Origin: Promethearchaeota archaeon
GTDB lineage: Archaea; Asgardarchaeota; Lokiarchaeia; Sigynarchaeales; SOKP01
Reading direction: 5' to 3'
DNA length: 9,082 bases
Assembly: GCA_016839845.1 (NCBI GenBank)
Contig: JAEOTL010000404.1
Coordinates: 1-9,082, forward strand
Shown here: positions 1-6,266 of the stretch, one piece after another
Layout of the letters: each line of letters starts with the position of its first letter
Position numbering within the stretch: the stretch's first letter is position 1
The notes under the pieces: model-generated
Database searches by the model: none
Told to the model about the DNA's origin: nothing
What the model saw: only the letters and a program-made list of their open reading frames with translations
Program-made: the position numbers and the translations under genes

Positions 1-2269
1 TAAAAAATATGACTGTATCTTTAATAGAAGATTGATCCTTGATGATTTCGCTCATATTTACTGTAGTTAGCTTCAAAGCATAGCAAGGTGATATAGTGGA
101 AGTTTCTGCTCCTTCAAGGATAATATCCCCTTCAGAATTTAATAATCTCCATTCTAATACAACTTCACAAGATTTTTTCAAATCATTTGTCACCCAAAAT
201 TCAATATTCTGAGGATCCTCCCTAACACTGGCAAATAATGGTTGATAAAATCGTTTTGCAAAATAGTGTAGTGCCTTCCACCTTCCATAATAATCAAGTG
301 ATGACCAACTTGCAACAGGCCAACAGTCGTTTAGCTGCCAATACAGAGCTCCCATACAGTGAAAATTCGTACGATTCTGTCTCCAATATTCAACACCATA
401 TTCTATTGCTTCTGCTTGAGTAATTTGTGACAGTAGAATTTGATTTTCAAATTCTTGAGGGATCGAAAAGCGTTTATCCATATAGTCCATAATTTTCTTG
501 TTACCCGCCCCATTTTTCTGATGATTCTCCATTATTGGGGAATTAAAATCATATTGAGTAGGTGGACAAAACGTTTCAATAGTTTTCAAGGCAGGGAACG
601 ACTCGTAGCCGAATTCTGACATGAAACGAGTGTTAAACTCTCTATAAGCCGAAAATGGCATATTTCCATGCCACACTGCCCAGTAATGTGAATCACCGAC
701 ATTTGGATTATTTGAGCTCCTTTGAGCAAGATTTTCATTAATGAAGCCTGAACTAGGGGAACTAGGCCAATATGGACGAGTTGGATCCAATTCTGTAATT
801 AGATCTGGGAGCAAATCTTCAAAGATTCTTAAATAAAACATATTTAGAAAATTTAGTCTCACTACCCGATCTCTTTCAATTTGGGCGCTCCTCAAGTACC
901 ATCTCCACCCTGATTCAATTTCATTGTTCCCACACCATAAAGCAAGACTAGGGTGCCCTCGTAATCTTTTGATGCTCTGTATTGCTTCTAGTTTTACATT
1001 TTCAATAAATTCAGTATGATATGGATAAAGTGCACAAGCAAACGGAAAATCTTGCCAAACTAGTAATCCCAATTCATCGCATAAGGTATAAAAAGAGTCA
1101 TCCTCATAAATTCCCCCACCCCATACACGAATCATATTCATATTAGCCTTCTTAGCATATATTAAATTCATCGAGTAAAGCCCTAGCTTCTTCCCTCGTG
1201 GAATAAAACTATCAATAGGTATCCAATTTGCTCCCTTTGCAAAGATAGGTATTCCATTTAAGAGAAAATAGAAAGATTCCCCCCATTTATCAATATTTCT
1301 GATAAGCTGAATATCTCTTAATCCTATTGGCTGAGTTAATTTATCTAATACTTCATCTTTTAAGACTGAAACTTCCAGTTGATAAAGGTTCGGTGTCCCA
1401 AGATCATGAGTCCACCAAAGCAAGGGATTTTCAATATCAAAACTAACTATTTCTTTTTCCTTTGTAAGAGGGATTTCTCGTACAGTTGTTTCATTATTTG
1501 GTGCCTTTAATTGAACTTTAATTTTATAACCTAAATCTGAAATGCTTTTATGGTTTAATACAAATTCAATTTCCAAGGATAAATTTACCGATATAACTTC
1601 AATCGCAGTAACCTCATCAGGATTAGTATTATTCAATGGATCTTTATTATATTCGAGATGTGCTTGAGGAAAGATTGATTGTATTTTAATATCATCGAAT
1701 CCTATTATTTCAACATTTTTCCAGATACCAATATCAGGTAATTTTGGTCCCCAATCCCATCCAAATGAATATTGAGCCTTTCTTAGGTATGGTACACCCG
1801 GTATAGCAGCATAACCCGTATTTAATTTAAAACCAAATTGTTCAGTAAACTCTTGAGCTTTCAATGTAGGGCTGAAAAATTTAACCAATAACTTGTTTCC
1901 TACATTTTTTAACAATGGCTTTACTTCAAAATCATATCTAACGAACATATTATCTGCTAAACCTATTAGTTCACCATTTAAATATACTTCCGCTAAAGTA
2001 TCTAATCCATGAAACCTAAGTATTATCTTCTTACGATCTAAAATTTCTTGCTTAACATCAAATGACCTCTCATAAATCCAGTCAGATTCATAAACCCATT
2101 TCAACGAATGCTCATTTTCACCATAAAATGGGTCTTCAATGAGATTTTTCTCGATTAATGCTTCAAAAACTGTTCCAGGAACCTGTGCTTTTATTCTGAT
2201 TGATTTTTCTTGATTTATAAGGTCCCACTCACCATGTATTGAAATCTTTTCCACATTTTTTGACATCAT
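1..2269 (-). CDS. Beta-mannosidase, glycoside hydrolase family 2 (3' end cut by window edge)
   Basis: I translated this reverse-strand frame from 2269 to the window edge: 756 codons with no stop. It predicts an exo-acting enzyme removing beta-linked mannose from the non-reducing ends of oligosaccharides. The N-terminal jelly-roll begins near residue 30 (VPGTVFEAL). The beta-mannosidase signature RKAQYSFGWDWGP is at 163-175, followed by NPLLWWTHDLGTPNLY, FAKGANWIPIDSF, NMIRVWGGGIYE and DELGLLVWQDFPFACALYP. The likely acid/base is E450 (WCGNNE) and the likely nucleophile E552 (FMSEFG), both in the TIM-barrel. MGALYWQLNDCWPVASWSS closes the barrel. Family members usually have about 800-860 residues, so roughly 50-100 C-terminal residues are missing. 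There is no signal peptide, so the enzyme is probably cytosolic and acts on imported oligosaccharides. The start is ATG 2269 or the adjacent ATG 2266; an in-frame stop lies at 2285-2287. It stands alone, divergent from cutA. GH2 beta-mannosidases are commonest in bacteria and eukaryotes, so past transfer is possible (inference). Confidence 0.95.
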   Translation of the reverse strand, partial: MMSKNVEKISIHGEWDLINQEKSIRIKAQVPGTVFEALIEKNLIEDPFYGENEHSLKWVYESDWIYERSFDVKQEILDRKKIILRFHGLDTLAEVYLNGELIGLADNMFVRYDFEVKPLLKNVGNKLLVKFFSPTLKAQEFTEQFGFKLNTGYAAIPGVPYLRKAQYSFGWDWGPKLPDIGIWKNVEIIGFDDIKIQSIFPQAHLEYNKDPLNNTNPDEVTAIEVISVNLSLEIEFVLNHKSISDLGYKIKVQLKAPNNETTVREIPLTKEKEIVSFDIENPLLWWTHDLGTPNLYQLEVSVLKDEVLDKLTQPIGLRDIQLIRNIDKWGESFYFLLNGIPIFAKGANWIPIDSFIPRGKKLGLYSMNLIYAKKANMNMIRVWGGGIYEDDSFYTLCDELGLLVWQDFPFACALYPYHTEFIENVKLEAIQSIKRLRGHPSLALWCGNNEIESGWRWYLRSAQIERDRVVRLNFLNMFYLRIFEDLLPDLITELDPTRPYWPSSPSSGFINENLAQRSSNNPNVGDSHYWAVWHGNMPFSAYREFNTRFMSEFGYESFPALKTIETFCPPTQYDFNSPIMENHQKNGAGNKKIMDYMDKRFSIPQEFENQILLSQITQAEAIEYGVEYWRQNRTNFHCMGALYWQLNDCWPVASWSSLDYYGRWKALHYFAKRFYQPLFASVREDPQNIEFWVTNDLKKSCEVVLEWRLLNSEGDIILEGAETSTISPCYALKLTTVNMSEIIKDQSSIKDTVIFF

Positions 2270-2395
2270 TACCAACTCAGTAATTTAGCTTTAATAGATG
2301 CTTGGCTAGTTTGATTAAAAATGAAACCAATCTTAAATAAGTTGATATTTAGTAGTACATTAACCAATTTTAAAAGAATGAGATGTAAATATGAT
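2270..2395. promoter_or_regulatory. Divergent intergenic region with likely promoters for the beta-mannosidase and cutA genes
   Basis: This gap separates two genes transcribed away from each other and must hold both promoters. On the plus strand, TTTTAAAA at 2368-2375 sits about 25 bases before the chosen cutA ATG (2396). That is the spacing expected of an archaeal TATA box driving a leaderless or nearly leaderless transcript. No clear Shine-Dalgarno sequence precedes ATG 2396, which agrees. The minus-strand TATA element is less clear: AT-rich candidates lie about 25-50 bases before ATG 2269. No convincing operator was found. Confidence 0.4.
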
Positions 2396-2710
2396 ATGAA
2401 TTTTAATGTGATGCTAGTAACAGTAGGAAACATTGAAGAAGGGAAAAAAATAGCACAAGTACTCATTGAATTAAGGTTAGCGGCGTGTGTTAATATAATT
2501 AGAAACATAACTTCAATATATAGGTGGAAAGGAAAAATTGAGGAAGATGATGAGCACCTCCTTCTTATTAAAACGACAGAAGAAAAAAGCTTAGAAATCA
2601 TTAATAAAATAACTGAGCTTCATAGTTATGAAAATCCGGAGTGTATTGCGTTAAGAATTGAAAAAGGCTCTGAAAAATATTTAAATTGGATTAAAAATGT
2701 AGTTGATTGA
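2396..2710 (+). CDS. cutA: CutA1-like divalent cation tolerance protein
   Basis: This is a 104-residue protein of the CutA1 family: small ferredoxin-like-fold proteins that form very stable homotrimers in the cytosol. They were originally linked to copper tolerance in Escherichia coli, but the molecular role is still unsettled. Visible family features are the first strand FNVMLVTV (3-10), the helix GKKIAQVLIELRLAACVNI (16-34), SIYRWKGKIEEDDEHLLLIKT (40-60) and HSYENPECIAL (76-86), ending in a YLNWI helix. An upstream in-frame ATG at 2321 would add 25 residues (MKPILNKLIFSS...) that do not resemble the family. I therefore chose ATG 2396, which starts at the family's usual first strand and gives its usual length. 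It is the first gene of a plus-strand run, 24 bases before the next ORF. Confidence 0.92.
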   Translation: MNFNVMLVTVGNIEEGKKIAQVLIELRLAACVNIIRNITSIYRWKGKIEEDDEHLLLIKTTEEKSLEIINKITELHSYENPECIALRIEKGSEKYLNWIKNVVD

Positions 2711-2734
2711 TTACTAAATAATTCATTTAACATC

Positions 2735-3544
2735 ATGGCAAGTAGTATATTTCGTATAGATTGGATCCAAGTAGATACCATTATTATAATTTTATTATTT
2801 GTACTGCTTATTAGTGTTAAAATTTTTAAATCTACACATCGGTGGCGACAGAATTATTCAAATGAAGATCTGGAATTTTACAGTTATCCCACCGCATCTA
2901 AGCAATTTAAAGGTAGAATTCTTAAAACAAAAAAGTGGAATCTGACAAAAAATTCTCAATTGTTAACTAACACACGAACTACCAAGCCTATATTACTTCT
3001 AGGGGGATATTACAAGAGAAAATTAATTAAAGTATTAACCGAGGGATTGGCTAGTTATGGATTTAGTGTTATTAATGTAAAGGTAAAAGTTAAACATGGA
3101 TCGAGTTTTAATAGACTAATAGGATTAATTCCAAAAGAATTTCAATCCCTGATTAGAATAGTTTTAAATTTTTTTCATCAAGAGAGTTTAATTGATAATT
3201 CTGGGTACTCTGTTATTGATAGTTCTAGAGCTCAGATCCCTATAAAAGCATATTTACCAGAACGCGTAAATTCAAGTATTATTATCATCAACCCAATAAT
3301 ATGTAAAAAGAATTTTGAAGAGGTAGTGGATGTTAAATCCGATCTGCAGAATGTATTTCGTATTTTTAGTCTTAAAAGATTCTTTTTTTTTAAAAATAAA
3401 AGTTTAACCAACCTTTTCAAAAATATTTCTAAAGAGAATCTAGCACATCTTAAAGTTGCAATATTAGATAAATCGAATCGAAACTTCAAATACTATGAAA
3501 CTATTCTCTTAGGATTAATAATTGATAATATTAATAATAACTAA
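2735..3544 (+). CDS. Hypothetical membrane-anchored protein, possibly with a degenerate alpha/beta-hydrolase-like fold
   Basis: I do not recognise this 269-residue protein. A single hydrophobic helix lies at about 13-31 (rich in I, L, V and F), followed by the basic stretch KSTHRWRQ. By the positive-inside rule the soluble part should face the cytosol. After a basic linker, residues 85-122 (PILLLGGYY, a helix, then ASYGFSVINVKVKVKHG) resemble the first strand-helix-strand of an alpha/beta hydrolase, and SSIIIINPI (180-188) resembles a later core strand. However, there is no GxSxG nucleophile elbow and no visible catalytic triad, so enzymatic activity is doubtful. The tail is Asn-rich (DNINNN). 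The run FFFF at 216-219 is encoded by a nine-T tract, but the frame stays open. It lies 24 bases after cutA and 27 before the nucleotidyltransferase gene, probably in the same transcript. Codon use is AT-rich like its neighbours, supporting a real gene. Confidence 0.65.
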   Translation: MASSIFRIDWIQVDTIIIILLFVLLISVKIFKSTHRWRQNYSNEDLEFYSYPTASKQFKGRILKTKKWNLTKNSQLLTNTRTTKPILLLGGYYKRKLIKVLTEGLASYGFSVINVKVKVKHGSSFNRLIGLIPKEFQSLIRIVLNFFHQESLIDNSGYSVIDSSRAQIPIKAYLPERVNSSIIIINPIICKKNFEEVVDVKSDLQNVFRIFSLKRFFFFKNKSLTNLFKNISKENLAHLKVAILDKSNRNFKYYETILLGLIIDNINNN

Positions 3545-3571
3545 ATTAAATTAAAGATCTATTATAGGTTC

Positions 3572-4276
3572 ATGAAGCGTAGTAAAATTTTAAAAGATCA
3601 CCATGATTTGATAACTTATTCCGACAAGAATTGGTCATTATTAAAACAAAAAAGAACTATCGCCAAAAATCTCCTAGAAATATTTAATAGAGAAGGTTTA
3701 GATCCATACGTCCATGGAAGTGTCGCACGTGGAGATGTGCACGAAGATAGTGATGTCGATATCGTTTTTATCCAGCAGATCCCCTCATTTCAAATCGAAT
3801 ACATTCTAAATAAAAATAGTCTTACTAACTTCTTTAGAGAAATAATCATGGCAACCCCACTGGACACAATTAAACTTTATATTCATTTAAGTGAGCTGGA
3901 GAGCATCACAATTCCTCTTTCTAAGTTTGACACCAAATATATCGAATTCTATAATTTTGGGGGAAAAATTAACTTATTAGAATTACTTTCAGAAGTAAGA
4001 GTATCTGGTATAGACAAGAGACTTGTATTAATTAAACCAAATTCGCAGGGACATGAGGAAATTTCAATTATTGGAAATGAAGTCTATTCTGCTAAAGAAG
4101 TTGGAGTAAGTGTCGAGACTATAAATGGGCGTAAAAAAATATTGTTAAGAAGAGAACAGCATGGAAGAACGGGAGTTTTTTTAAAAAGAGAGCTCCAACT
4201 CCATGAATCCACGGAAGAAGTCTTAAAAAATCTTGCAAAAACAAAATCGATAGTTAGAAAGAAGTTAATAAAATAA
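3572..4276 (+). CDS. Predicted archaeal nucleotidyltransferase (DNA polymerase beta superfamily, COG1665-like)
   Basis: This 234-residue protein has the minimal nucleotidyltransferase signature GSVARGDVHEDSDVDIVF at 49-66. GS (49-50) should bind the triphosphate and D61/D63 the catalytic metals. The superfamily moves a nucleotidyl group from an NTP to RNA, protein or a small molecule. The C-terminal half has the conserved blocks GIDKRLVLIKP (146-156) and HGRTGVFLKREL (197-208), which I associate with the archaeal predicted nucleotidyltransferases of COG1665. It is therefore not a short MNT/HEPN-type toxin-antitoxin nucleotidyltransferase. The substrate is unknown. The third catalytic carboxylate cannot be assigned by eye. 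Its stop codon overlaps the start of the next gene as TAATG, so the radical SAM protein is probably translationally coupled and may act on the same substrate (inference). Only a weak AGG lies just before the ATG. Confidence 0.85.
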   Translation: MKRSKILKDHHDLITYSDKNWSLLKQKRTIAKNLLEIFNREGLDPYVHGSVARGDVHEDSDVDIVFIQQIPSFQIEYILNKNSLTNFFREIIMATPLDTIKLYIHLSELESITIPLSKFDTKYIEFYNFGGKINLLELLSEVRVSGIDKRLVLIKPNSQGHEEISIIGNEVYSAKEVGVSVETINGRKKILLRREQHGRTGVFLKRELQLHESTEEVLKNLAKTKSIVRKKLIK

Positions 4277-5445
4277 TGCAAAGAGCTAAACTTATTAAAA
4301 CTGAAGAAGGTAATATATATATAAGAGGAAGTCATCTTCCCAAAGGCTGCAAGTTATGTCTTAAAGGACAGAAAGCAGTTTTGTTTGTCAATGGAACCTG
4401 TCAAAATCCCGACCACTGTCATTGGTATTGTCCTATTTCGATAGAGAGAAAAAATAAACATTTAACCTATGTAAATGAACTGGAAATTTCAACAATGGAA
4501 GAACTATTAGAAGAAATCAATGTATCTGATGCCAGAGGAATGAGTGTTACGGGGGGTGAACCCCTTTCGAAGTTAAATTTAAATAAAACTCTTGAATACC
4601 TAAAATTCATAAAAAATCAAAAAGGAAGAAAATTCCATATCCACCTTTACACAAACGGAATTAATTTTAACGATTCTATCGCAAGGAAACTGGTTTCAGC
4701 AGGTTTAGATGAGATAAGATTCCATCCATCCCATTCCAATAGGATGAATATTAAATATGCGCTAAATAAAGGATTAGATGTGGGAGCAGAAGTACCGGTT
4801 ATTCCCGATAGTAGAAGTATTAAAGAACTTGAAAGTCTTGTCATCTTTTTAAATGAAATTGGAGTGAATTTTATAAATCTAAATGAATTTGAGTTTTGTT
4901 TTCCCAATAGTCAAAATTTAAAAAATCGGGGTTATCAATTAAAGAAGGGTTCAATTGCTTCTGTAATTGGAAGTTACGAAGCTGGGGTTAATATTTTAAA
5001 AAAATATAGAAATAAAGTTTCTTTGAAATTACATTTCTGCCCTATTCATTCAAAAGATTATTATCAGTTGAAAAATAGATACCTGAGAAGAGCTAAACAT
5101 GTTAGGTTACCACTTGAGGTAATCACTAATGAAGGATTATTATTATTTGGTCAAATTGAAGGAAATCTTCAAGCTCTTAACATGTTGTATGATAAACTTC
5201 TATTAGAAATGAAAATAGATAAAAATTTAATATTATTTAAGAAAGATCAGATAAATTTACCGTTCTATATCTCAATTGACGAAACTGTTAACTCCTTACT
5301 AGAAGAATTAAACCTTAACGGATATATTGTCGAAATTACACCATTTAGGGAAAAAAAGTATCAGCAGATAACTGAAAAAACACCAGTAAAGTTATTTAAA
5401 AAAGATTTTGGTTTCGATGAAAATAAGAAGCGTAACTTTAGATGA
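4276..5445 (+). CDS. Archaeal radical SAM protein, COG2108-like (pyruvate formate-lyase activating enzyme related), with CX5CX3C motif
   Basis: This 389-residue protein is predicted to bind a [4Fe-4S] cluster and S-adenosylmethionine. The N-terminus has a CxxC pair (C25, C28; GCKLCLKGQKAVLFV), then C42-QNPDH-C48-HWY-C52-PIS. The cluster cysteines are thus spaced CX5CX3C rather than the usual CX3CX2C. TGGEP at 92-96 is the classic SAM-binding motif, followed by HIHLYTNG and a TIM-barrel-like series of strands and helices. Near residue 255, HFCPIHSKDYYQLKNRYLRRA supplies another cysteine in a block I associate with COG2108 proteins. The extra CxxC and this later Cys could bind zinc or a second cluster. 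The reaction is unknown. The start ATG overlaps the nucleotidyltransferase stop by one base (TAATG), and the 3' end overlaps the acetyltransferase gene by 29 bases, so the three are probably co-expressed. Confidence 0.88.
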   Translation: MQRAKLIKTEEGNIYIRGSHLPKGCKLCLKGQKAVLFVNGTCQNPDHCHWYCPISIERKNKHLTYVNELEISTMEELLEEINVSDARGMSVTGGEPLSKLNLNKTLEYLKFIKNQKGRKFHIHLYTNGINFNDSIARKLVSAGLDEIRFHPSHSNRMNIKYALNKGLDVGAEVPVIPDSRSIKELESLVIFLNEIGVNFINLNEFEFCFPNSQNLKNRGYQLKKGSIASVIGSYEAGVNILKKYRNKVSLKLHFCPIHSKDYYQLKNRYLRRAKHVRLPLEVITNEGLLLFGQIEGNLQALNMLYDKLLLEMKIDKNLILFKKDQINLPFYISIDETVNSLLEELNLNGYIVEITPFREKKYQQITEKTPVKLFKKDFGFDENKKRNFR

Positions 5446-5875
5446 TTTGGATGAGGTTATGGACCTTGAACGCAAAGTTTTCAAGGAAAATGCCTTTTCA
5501 AAGAAATTGATGGAATCACTCATTTCTAGTGATACTTTTTTTTTAAAAATTGAACACACAAGTAAGAAATATTCACTAGTTGGATTTATCATCGCTATAC
5601 AGGATCGAGAAGATCAAGTAAATATTATTAATTTTCTCATAGATCCAAAGTATCAAAATAAGGGATATGGGACTCTACTTTTCAAAGAAACATTAAATCT
5701 TTTGCATAAAGTAAAAGGAATTAGAAAGATAGTGCTCAATGTTCAAGTAAGTAATTCTAGAGCCATTAATTTGTATGAAAAATTCAATTTTAGAAAAAAT
5801 CCACGAGAAATAAAGAATTACTATCAATCTGGGGAAAGTGCGTTTTTCATGCAATTAAACCTAGACTCTCCATAA
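5417..5875 (+). CDS. RimI-like GNAT family N-acetyltransferase
   Basis: This 152-residue single-domain GNAT protein is predicted to transfer acetyl from acetyl-CoA to an alpha-amino group. Archaeal RimI/Ard1-type enzymes acetylate protein N-termini, including ribosomal proteins. Visible features are the N-terminal strand MKIRSVTLDDLDEVMDLE (1-18), the strand INFLIDP (71-77), the acetyl-CoA pyrophosphate loop QNKGYG (80-85, matching QxxGxG), and VSNSRAINLYEKFNF (111-125), where Y120 is the usual general-acid tyrosine. IKNYYQSGESAFFMQL (132-147) matches the RimI C-terminus. I chose ATG 5417, which begins at the family's first strand; an in-frame TTG at 5408 would add only three residues. The gene starts inside the radical SAM gene (29-base overlap) in another frame, suggesting coupled translation. 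An uninterrupted nine-T run at 5536-5544 does not break the frame. A different small-molecule substrate cannot be excluded. Confidence 0.88.
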   Translation: MKIRSVTLDDLDEVMDLERKVFKENAFSKKLMESLISSDTFFLKIEHTSKKYSLVGFIIAIQDREDQVNIINFLIDPKYQNKGYGTLLFKETLNLLHKVKGIRKIVLNVQVSNSRAINLYEKFNFRKNPREIKNYYQSGESAFFMQLNLDSP

Positions 5876-5966
5876 ACTTAAACTTATAAGTAAATTATTG
5901 TATGATTTGTGTAGATATCATTATAAGTAAATGAGATCAAATTTACACAAAAGGGGTTGATAAGAA
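5876..5966 (+). promoter_or_regulatory. Promoter and ribosome binding site of the small charged ORF, with a repeated TTATAAGTAAAT element
   Basis: The 12-mer TTATAAGTAAAT occurs twice, at 5884-5895 and 5921-5932, 37 bases apart. The first copy lies within the perfect palindrome ACTTATAAGT (5882-5891). The second fits a TATA box: transcription would begin about 25 bases on, near 5946-5950, leaving a short leader. AGGGGTTGAT at 5952-5961 resembles the archaeal Shine-Dalgarno consensus and ends five bases before GTG 5967. The first copy may be an operator or an upstream alternative TATA box (inference). Confidence 0.5.
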
Positions 5967-6122
5967 GTGGCACCCATTGATAAGGATATGCAAGAGCAGA
6001 TAAAGAAAGGGATTACACTCGAAAAGGTTGATGAAGAAGAACTCCGCAGAAGGGAAGAAGAAAAGAAGAAGCGCATGGAAGAACTTGAAAAAGTTAAAGC
6101 AGCGCTCGGTCAAAAAGAATAG
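5967..6122 (+). CDS. Small highly charged helical protein, 51 residues, GTG start
   Basis: I do not recognise this short ORF. It starts with GTG, runs 51 codons and ends with TAG at 6120-6122. The product is extremely charged: 15 acidic and 14 basic residues out of 51. It begins MAPIDKDMQEQIKKGITLEKV. From about residue 19 to 46 it should be one continuous charged helix (EEELRRREEEKKKRMEEL), likely a coiled coil or a single alpha-helix. There is no cysteine, tryptophan or membrane segment. Evidence that it is real: a Shine-Dalgarno-like AGGGGTTGAT correctly spaced before GTG, a TATA-like element further upstream, a T-rich terminator just after the stop, and somewhat more GC-rich codons (CGC, GCG, CTC) than the surrounding gap. 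An internal in-frame ATG at 5988 would give a 44-residue form. It sits between the rimI-like and pelota genes and could bind RNA, ribosomes or a neighbour's product, but this is speculation. Confidence 0.7.
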   Translation: MAPIDKDMQEQIKKGITLEKVDEEELRRREEEKKKRMEELEKVKAALGQKE

Positions 6123-6144
6123 AATCTATTTTCTTAATCAGGAT

Positions 6145-6172
6145 ATTTTTTATCTTTTTTTATTTATTTTTT
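6145..6172 (+). terminator. T-rich transcription terminator after the small charged ORF
   Basis: About 23 bases after the TAG stop there is a 28-base stretch that is almost all T on the plus strand, in several T5-T7 runs broken by single A or C bases. Archaeal RNA polymerase terminates on such tracts without a hairpin, and no strong stem precedes this one. It would end the transcript of the small ORF and any read-through from the rimI-like gene. Confidence 0.55.
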
Positions 6173-6266
6173 AACTCATTTCCTAAAATCGATTAGAAAT
6201 AAGCTTATCTTAGAGGATGGATTATTTGTAGATAATACTACTATTATTAAGAGTCAACTGTTGGGT
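6173..6266 (+). promoter_or_regulatory. Leader and probable promoter of the Pelota gene
   Basis: This stretch between the T-rich tract and the Pelota start contains the perfect palindrome ATAAGCTTAT at 6199-6208. CTTATCTTA next to it could serve as a weak TATA box about 55-60 bases before the start codon. The region is AT-rich and has no recognisable Shine-Dalgarno sequence before the TTG codons at 6261 and 6267. The promoter assignment rests only on position and composition. Confidence 0.3.

Noticed and set aside
238..423. A 61-codon plus-strand reading frame
   Set aside because: It lies wholly opposite the beta-mannosidase barrel sequence, including the WQLNDCWPVASWSS region, and its product looks like no protein. 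It is an antisense shadow.
2321..2395. A 25-codon N-terminal extension of CutA from ATG 2321
   Set aside because: CutA1 proteins begin at the strand encoded from 2396, and the extension overlaps the probable TATA box at 2368-2375.
2269..2601. A 110-codon minus-strand reading frame overlapping cutA
   Set aside because: It runs opposite the well-supported CutA1 gene, and its Ser/Ile/Leu-rich product is typical of AT-rich antisense.
3383..3391. Nine-T homopolymer in the membrane-protein gene (a similar one lies at 5536-5544) as a possible frameshift or slippage site
   Set aside because: Both genes read through in one frame with sensible protein on either side, and such runs are expected in AT-rich DNA.
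3572..4276. The nucleotidyltransferase as a MNT/HEPN toxin-antitoxin component
   Set aside because: It is twice the length of MNT antitoxins, has a conserved C-terminal half, and no HEPN-type partner gene is adjacent.
5408..5416. TTG 5408 as the start of the acetyltransferase
   Set aside because: ATG 5417 is in the same frame and matches the usual first strand of GNAT proteins; the extra three residues are unsupported.
4276..5445. The radical SAM protein as a true pyruvate formate-lyase activating enzyme
   Set aside because: No pyruvate formate-lyase gene is nearby, and the N-terminal CxxC and atypical cysteine spacing differ from those activases; only distant kinship is supported.
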